DNA of 11,867 bases from Rhodobacter sp. (lineage in GTDB: Bacteria > Pseudomonadota > Alphaproteobacteria > Rhodobacterales > Rhodobacteraceae), in assembly GCA_013824045.1 (NCBI GenBank), contig PNND01000481.1:1-11867 (forward strand), written 5' to 3'. Positions 8,397-11,867 of this stretch are shown one piece after another; the stretch's first letter is position 1; every line of letters starts with the position of its first letter. The position numbers were made by a program, and so were the translations under genes. Under the pieces are notes generated by a model that saw only the letters and a list, made by a program, of their open reading frames with translations, made no database searches and was not told the DNA's origin.

Positions 8397-9269
8397 ATGC
8401 GGTACGGTGTGGGCATGGTGCTGGTCGTGCTGGCGGGGATCATCTGGTCCACCCAAGGCCTGATCTTCCGCCAGATCGACGCGGCCGGAACCTGGGCGGT
8501 GCTCTTCTGGCGCTCGGTAGGGATGGTTCCGGTCCTGCTGGCCTTCCTCATCTGGCGCGCAGGCGGCTCTCCCCTTCAGGCCATCCGCGCCGTGGGCGTC
8601 GCCGGGGTGCTGGGCGGCCTCGGCCTTGTCGGGGCCTTCGGCGGCGCGATCTATTCGATACAGGCCACCACCATCGCCAACGCCGTTTTCCTCTTCGCCG
8701 CCTCGCCCTTCCTGACGGCCTTGATCGGCTGGGCCGTCCTCGGTGAACGCGTCCGCCCCCAGACTTGGGCCGCGATGGGCGTGGCCCTCGCCGGCATCTT
8801 CGTCATGGTGCGCGATGATCTGTCGGGCGGCGCGATGGCGGGCAATATCGCGGCCCTCCTCTCCGCTCTCGGCTTTGCCATCTTCACCGTCTCGCTGCGC
8901 TGGGGCAAGGTGGCCGACAGCCTGCCCTCGGTCCTCTTGGGGGGCCTCTTCTCGATCGCCGCCGGGGCCTTCATCGCCACCCAGATGGGCCAGACCCTGA
9001 CCGTCCCCCTACCCGACGCACTCTGGTCCATGGCCATGGGCGCGGTCACGCTTTCGGGCGGCATGGTGCTTTACGAACTAGGCAGCCGCGTCGTGCCCGC
9101 CGCCGAATCCGCCCTTTTGTCCAATATCGAGGTGATGCTCGCACCCCTCTGGGTCTGGCTCTTCCTGAACGAAACCGCCAGCCCCGCCACCTTCCTCGGC
9201 GGCGCGATCCTGCTGGTCGCGGTCACCATGAACGCCGTCTCCGGCGCACGCCGCGCCACCGCGACCTGA
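8397..9269 (+). CDS. EamA/DMT-superfamily permease
   Basis: This is a 290-residue inner-membrane protein with about ten hydrophobic helices, arranged as two EamA repeats (about 5-137 and 148-283). Family features include GIIWSTQGLIFR near the N-terminus, the block ANAVFLFAASPFLTALIGWAVLGERV (two pieces, 95-119) closing repeat 1, and ESALLSNIEVMLAPLWVWL closing repeat 2. Members export or import metabolites such as amino acids; the substrate cannot be predicted here. The ATG at 8397 is preferred over an in-frame ATG at 8364 because AGGGGAG lies six bases before it and the product then begins directly with the first membrane helix. No operon partner is evident; the next gene has its own apparent promoter. 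Confidence 0.9.
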   Translation: MRYGVGMVLVVLAGIIWSTQGLIFRQIDAAGTWAVLFWRSVGMVPVLLAFLIWRAGGSPLQAIRAVGVAGVLGGLGLVGAFGGAIYSIQATTIANAVFLFAASPFLTALIGWAVLGERVRPQTWAAMGVALAGIFVMVRDDLSGGAMAGNIAALLSALGFAIFTVSLRWGKVADSLPSVLLGGLFSIAAGAFIATQMGQTLTVPLPDALWSMAMGAVTLSGGMVLYELGSRVVPAAESALLSNIEVMLAPLWVWLFLNETASPATFLGGAILLVAVTMNAVSGARRATAT

Positions 9270-9275
9270 CACCCC

Positions 9276-9304
9276 TTGACCGTCTCTCAATTGAGACGCA
9301 TCAT
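9276..9304 (+). promoter_or_regulatory. Promoter with palindromic operator for the toxin-antitoxin pair
   Basis: TTGACC (9276-9281), 17 bases, then CATCAT (9299-9304, four of six matches) form a plausible sigma-70 promoter. A perfect 12-base palindrome, TCTCAATTGAGA (9285-9296), fills the spacer. A dimeric antitoxin bound there would block RNA polymerase, the usual autoregulation of RelB/DinJ systems. The same bases can also form a CGTCTC/GAGACG stem. The pattern is seen directly; the regulator is inferred. Confidence 0.6.
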
Positions 9305-9330
9305 TCCCCCAACTCAAAGGGGGAACCGCC

Positions 9331-9639
9331 ATGCCCGCCAACACCACCATGCTCCACATCCGCATCGATGAGGATGTGAAAACCCGCGCCGCCGCCGCGC
9401 TGGAAGGCGTGGGCCTGACGCTGTCGGATGCCGTCCGCATCCTCCTCACCCGCGTCGCAAAAGAGGGTGGCCTGCCCCCCGGCCTTACGGTGACCGAAGA
9501 AACCTATGACGACTGGTTCCGCCGCAAGGTGCACGAGGCGCTTGACGATCCCGGCCCGCTCTTGTCCCATGAAGATGCTGTGCGCGAAATGAATGAGTTG
9601 ATCCGTAACCGTGTCCGTGACCGCAGTCCGATGGAGTAG
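9331..9639 (+). CDS. RelB/DinJ-family antitoxin
   Basis: This is a 102-residue protein with an N-terminal ribbon-helix-helix: strand MLHIRID (7-13), helix DEDVKTRAAAALEGVG, the turn LTLSDAVRILLTRVAKEGGLP (pieces at about 29-49). This is the classic RelB/DinJ layout for DNA binding and dimerisation. The C-terminal half (EETYDDWFRRKVHEAL and beyond) is charged and should wrap the toxin. The ATG follows AAAGGGGGA at six bases. The gene overlaps the toxin start by 29 bases, which suits coupled translation with antitoxin first. The family binds its own operator, and a suitable palindrome lies upstream. Confidence 0.88.
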   Translation: MPANTTMLHIRIDEDVKTRAAAALEGVGLTLSDAVRILLTRVAKEGGLPPGLTVTEETYDDWFRRKVHEALDDPGPLLSHEDAVREMNELIRNRVRDRSPME

Positions 9640-9904
9640 ACGCGCCCGCTTGGACGTGGCTTCCGTCTATGCACATATTGCCGATCACAATATCCGTGCC
9701 GCCGATGCTCTTCGTGACCTGATCTACCGGCAGGCCGAACTCCTCCCTTACCACCCCCACGCCTTCCGCAAGGGCCGCCTGCCCGGCACGCGCGAGATGG
9801 TCATCCACCCGCATTACATCCTTGTCTACGCCATCCGGGATGATGGGGTGACCATCCTTCGCCTCCTTCACAGCGCCCGAAACTGGGCCCGCAACTGGCC
9901 CTAG
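9611..9904 (+). CDS. RelE/ParE-superfamily toxin
   Basis: This is a 97-residue basic protein with the RelE/ParE fold signature: helix pair LDVASVYAHIADHN...AADALRDLIYRQAELL, then the strand block GTREMVIHPHYILVY (59-73), ILRLLHSARNW (82-92) and a Trp-Pro ending. RelE members cut ribosome-bound mRNA and ParE members poison gyrase. The GTRE..V..HYI.VY pattern looks slightly more ParE-like, but the target cannot be settled by eye. The GTG start at 9611 is inside the antitoxin gene; another GTG at 9617 is possible. The stop TAG overlaps the stop of the convergent rpiR gene. Confidence 0.87.
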   Translation: MSVTAVRWSRRARLDVASVYAHIADHNIRAADALRDLIYRQAELLPYHPHAFRKGRLPGTREMVIHPHYILVYAIRDDGVTILRLLHSARNWARNWP

Positions 9905-10782
9905 CGGTGCCGCCGGAAAAACCGCGACCGGGCGTAAAGCTCTTCCAGCCGCTTCAACCGCCCCTCGGTCACCGCCCATGTCCGGTCCTGCACCGATGCC
10001 AGCAATGTCTCCACCAGCACCAGCGGCGACACCGTGCTGTCCCATGCGCTGGGTGCTTCCACATGGCAGGCCAGCACATGGCGGGCATGGCTGGCCGCTG
10101 GCGACAGCCATTGGTCAGTGATCAGCACCACCTCCGCCCCTTGCTCCACCGCCAATTCGGTCAGCTGCAGGACCGAGTTTTCATAGCGGCGGATGTCGAA
10201 CACCACCAGCACATCCCCCCGCACCATATCCAAAAGCGCAGGCGGCCAGGTATTCGACATCCCCGACAACAGCGTCACATTCGGGCGCACATTCTTCATC
10301 AGGGTGACGAAATACTCCGCCATCGCATGGGTGATCCGTCCGCCCATGGCGAACACCCGCCGCTCCGGATCGGCCAGCAGCGCCGCCGTGGCATCGAACT
10401 CGGCATGGTCGATCTGGCTCAGCGTGGCCTGCAGATTGGCCACCACCGCATCGGCAAACCGGTTCAGGATATGCGTATCCGGCACCCCCCCCGCCCAGCG
10501 GTCATGCTTGGCCAGCGGCGACAGCAGCATCGCCTCCACCTCTGATCGCAGGGCGTGCTGGTAATCGGGATAGCCCTTGAACCCAAGCTTCTGGCACAAC
10601 CGCACCACCGTGGGGTTCGAAACCCCCGACGCCCGCGCCAGTTCCGTGATCGAACCCAGCGCCGCCATCGGATAATGCGTCAGGATATGGCTGGCCAATT
10701 GCCGCTCGGCCCGCGTCAGATCGCCCATCGCGACGCGCATCCGGTCTTCGATCGTGACGGCGGCATCCATGGCAGACCCCAT
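9901..10782 (-). CDS. MurR/RpiR-family transcriptional regulator
   Basis: This is a 293-residue regulator with an N-terminal HTH_6 domain (about 12-85) that includes SITELARASGVSNPTVVRLC and KLGFKGYPDYQHALR, followed by a SIS domain (about 135-265) with VFAMGGRITHAMAEYF and DVLVVFDIRRYENSVLQLTELA. SIS domains in this family sense phosphosugars or other metabolites; many rhodobacterial members sit beside transporters. The frame is open to 10929, but the ATG at 10782 is chosen for the GGGGG ribosome binding site at 10788-10792 and because it gives the usual length. It is divergent from the deformylase/TRAP genes and so is their likely regulator. Its TAG stop (9903-9901) shares CTAG with the toxin stop. 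Confidence 0.92.
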   Translation of the reverse strand: MGSAMDAAVTIEDRMRVAMGDLTRAERQLASHILTHYPMAALGSITELARASGVSNPTVVRLCQKLGFKGYPDYQHALRSEVEAMLLSPLAKHDRWAGGVPDTHILNRFADAVVANLQATLSQIDHAEFDATAALLADPERRVFAMGGRITHAMAEYFVTLMKNVRPNVTLLSGMSNTWPPALLDMVRGDVLVVFDIRRYENSVLQLTELAVEQGAEVVLITDQWLSPAASHARHVLACHVEAPSAWDSTVSPLVLVETLLASVQDRTWAVTEGRLKRLEELYARSRFFRRHR

Positions 10783-10810
10783 ACTTTCCCCCACTGCACA
10801 GGCTCTGGGC

Positions 10811-10843
10811 GCACCGGGAAAGGCTAGGCCAGATTCCCGGCGC
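10811..10843 (-). promoter_or_regulatory. Inverted repeat in the rpiR leader
   Basis: CCGGGAA (10814-10820) is the exact reverse complement of TTCCCGG (10834-10840), with a 13-base spacer and two more matching pairs beyond one mismatch. The spacer holds GGC-TAG-GCC. The element lies 29-61 bases upstream of the rpiR start codon. It could be an operator for a dimeric regulator or an mRNA hairpin. Confidence 0.45.
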
Positions 10844-10952
10844 AAGTCGATAAGAAAACTTTGTAACAGAAAAAACCAAGCAGAAAAATTCTTGACAGAA
10901 CGCCGGGCCACGGTTGAGCCTTGGAACAATCAACAGGGGGATGACTCGCGCA
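10844..10952 (+). promoter_or_regulatory. AT-rich divergent promoter region
   Basis: This stretch is much more AT-rich than its surroundings (mainly 10849-10890) and lies between divergent genes. Plus strand: a perfect TTGACA -35 at 10892-10897, with only a weak -10 after about 17 bases. Minus strand: a possible TTGGTT (10879-10874) and TTCTTA (10856-10851) pair, 17 bases apart, for rpiR. CAGAAAAA occurs at 10867-10874 and 10881-10888, with a partial third copy CAGAAC at 10896-10901, a possible protein-binding array. Confidence 0.45.
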
Positions 10953-11735
10953 ATGAACGCGGGCGGCAACAGCAAAACGGCGGTCTTTCCGCCTGTGTTC
11001 GAAAACAGCGCCGCCCGTGGCCGGGCGGTGATCGTCTGTGAACATGCCTCCAACCACATCCCCGCCCCTTGGGGCGATCTGGGCCTCACCCCCGATCAGC
11101 GCCACGCCCATATCGCCTGGGATCCAGGCGCGCTCGGCCTCGCGCGCGGCCTTGCCCAGCGGCTCGATGCGGTGCTCGTCCATGCCCCCGTCTCGCGGCT
11201 CGTCTATGATTGCAACCGCGCGCCCGACATGGCCGGGGCCATGCCCGCCCGGTCCGAGGTGCACGATATTCCCGGCAATGCCACCATCACGCCGGAAGAC
11301 CGCGCCGCCCGCACCGCCGCGATCTATGTTCCCTTCCACGACGGCCTGCATGCCCTGCTGATGGACCGCATCGCCCGTGGCCTACACCCCGCGCTCATCA
11401 CCATCCACAGCTTCACGCCGGTCTATTTCGGCACCCCCCGCGCGGTGGAATTCGGCATCATCAACGATGCCGATGACACGCTGCCCCGCGCCATCCTTGA
11501 TGCCGCCCGCACCCGCACCACCCTGCGCTGCGAACTCAACGAACCCTACTCCGCCCGCGATGACGTGACCCACACCCTGCGCCTGCAGGCCACCCCCTAC
11601 GGCCTGCCCAACGCCATGCTGGAGATTCGCAACGACCTCATCGCCACGCCAGACGCGGAAACGCAGATGGCCGCCACCCTCGCCCCCGTCCTTGCCGCAG
11701 CCATGGCCGCGCTGACGCCAGAACCTGTGATGTGA
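10953..11735 (+). CDS. N-formylglutamate amidohydrolase-family protein
   Basis: This is a 260-residue protein of the FGase family, zinc-type hydrolases that deformylate N-formylglutamate in histidine breakdown. Members are also found outside hut operons with unproven substrates. Visible family blocks are VIVCEHASNHIP (26-37), RLVYDCNRAP (82-91), ALITIHSFTPVYFG (147-160) and GLPNAMLEIRNDLI (217-230); the Glu, His, Asn and Arg residues in them are the likely metal and substrate ligands. The start is uncertain: the ATG at 10953 has AGGGGG ending 12 bases upstream, whereas the ATG at 10941 is directly against that motif and a TTG at 10914 is unsupported. The next gene begins eight bases after its stop, so it is co-transcribed with a TRAP permease. 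No hut genes are visible here. Confidence 0.88.
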   Translation: MNAGGNSKTAVFPPVFENSAARGRAVIVCEHASNHIPAPWGDLGLTPDQRHAHIAWDPGALGLARGLAQRLDAVLVHAPVSRLVYDCNRAPDMAGAMPARSEVHDIPGNATITPEDRAARTAAIYVPFHDGLHALLMDRIARGLHPALITIHSFTPVYFGTPRAVEFGIINDADDTLPRAILDAARTRTTLRCELNEPYSARDDVTHTLRLQATPYGLPNAMLEIRNDLIATPDAETQMAATLAPVLAAAMAALTPEPVM

Positions 11736-11743
11736 GGAACCGG

Positions 11744-11867
11744 ATGCCCCGTTTCGTGATCGGCTTCGTGCGACTGGTAGACCGCCTGAACTATGGCGTC
11801 GGCCGCTTCGCCATGTATCTTCTCTTCGTTCTAATGGCGATCCTGATGTGGTCGTCGATTTCCAAAG
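11744..11867 (+). CDS. TRAP transporter small permease subunit (5' part only)
   Basis: Forty-one codons are present before the window ends. The ATG at 11744 has GAGGA at five bases, overlapping the upstream stop. The peptide begins MPRFVIGFVRLVDRLNYGVG, then a hydrophobic helix (about 22-38) ending in WSSISK, which matches the N-terminus of DctQ-type TRAP subunits of Rhodobacterales as I recall them. The large permease and the solute-binding protein would be expected downstream. The identification rests on a short segment plus the regulator/enzyme context. Confidence 0.7.
   Translation, partial: MPRFVIGFVRLVDRLNYGVGRFAMYLLFVLMAILMWSSISK

Noticed and set aside
7929..8456. Minus-strand frame across the 8054-8396 gap
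   Set aside because: It runs through repeats, has Gly/Arg/Trp low complexity and overlaps the real ends of both neighbouring genes.
9281..9298. CGTCTC/GAGACG stem as terminator of the permease gene
   Set aside because: It has no T-run and falls exactly between promoter elements, so an operator is the better reading.
10783..10929. 49-residue upstream extension of the RpiR regulator from a TTG
   Set aside because: It would read through the AT-rich promoter region and the inverted repeat; the ATG at 10782 has a good ribosome binding site and gives the usual family length.

Overview
The window looks like chromosomal DNA of a GC-rich alphaproteobacterium of the Rhodobacterales (Rhodobacteraceae type). 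The reasons are the C- and G-ending codon use, the mreB-mreC-mreD-mrdA-rodA cell-shape cluster followed directly by a 2-hydroxyacid dehydrogenase, a stand-alone Hint-domain protein of a kind common in that group, and short intergenic repeats typical of it. No species can be named from the sequence alone.

Layout. Positions 24-1163 hold a complete Hint-domain protein. Positions 1377-7118 hold the elongasome cluster: MreB (cytoskeletal filament), MreC and MreD (membrane linkers), PBP2 (class B transpeptidase) and RodA (SEDS glycosyltransferase). The genes lie head to tail, with gaps of 85, -8, 3 and 15 bases, so they are very likely co-transcribed. A GhrA-like 2-hydroxyacid dehydrogenase (7121-8053) starts two bases after the rodA stop. 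A 343-base C-rich gap follows (8054-8396); it carries a diverged pair of direct repeats, an inverted repeat and a G-quadruplex-type motif. Next come an EamA/DMT-family permease (8397-9269), then a RelB/DinJ-type antitoxin and a RelE/ParE-type toxin in overlapping frames (9331-9904), with a palindrome inside the apparent promoter spacer. The toxin meets an RpiR-family regulator (9901-10782, minus strand) tail to tail, and the two stop codons share a CTAG. Divergent from the regulator are an N-formylglutamate amidohydrolase-family gene (10953-11735) and the first 41 codons of a TRAP transporter small permease (11744 to the window end).

The most notable observation is that mreC is not readable as one frame. 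Residues 1-176 lie in one frame and the rest of the family sequence in another, and the join fits loss of two bases from a CGCGCG run near 3026-3029. This is either a real mutation in a core shape gene or a sequencing/assembly error. Other points of interest are two stem-loops and a 13-base repeat in the mreB-mreC gap, the toxin-antitoxin promoter/operator, an inverted repeat in the rpiR leader, and the regulator/deformylase/TRAP group, which may be an uptake and catabolic unit of unknown substrate. I found no rRNA, tRNA, CRISPR array, insertion sequence or convincing intrinsic terminator.
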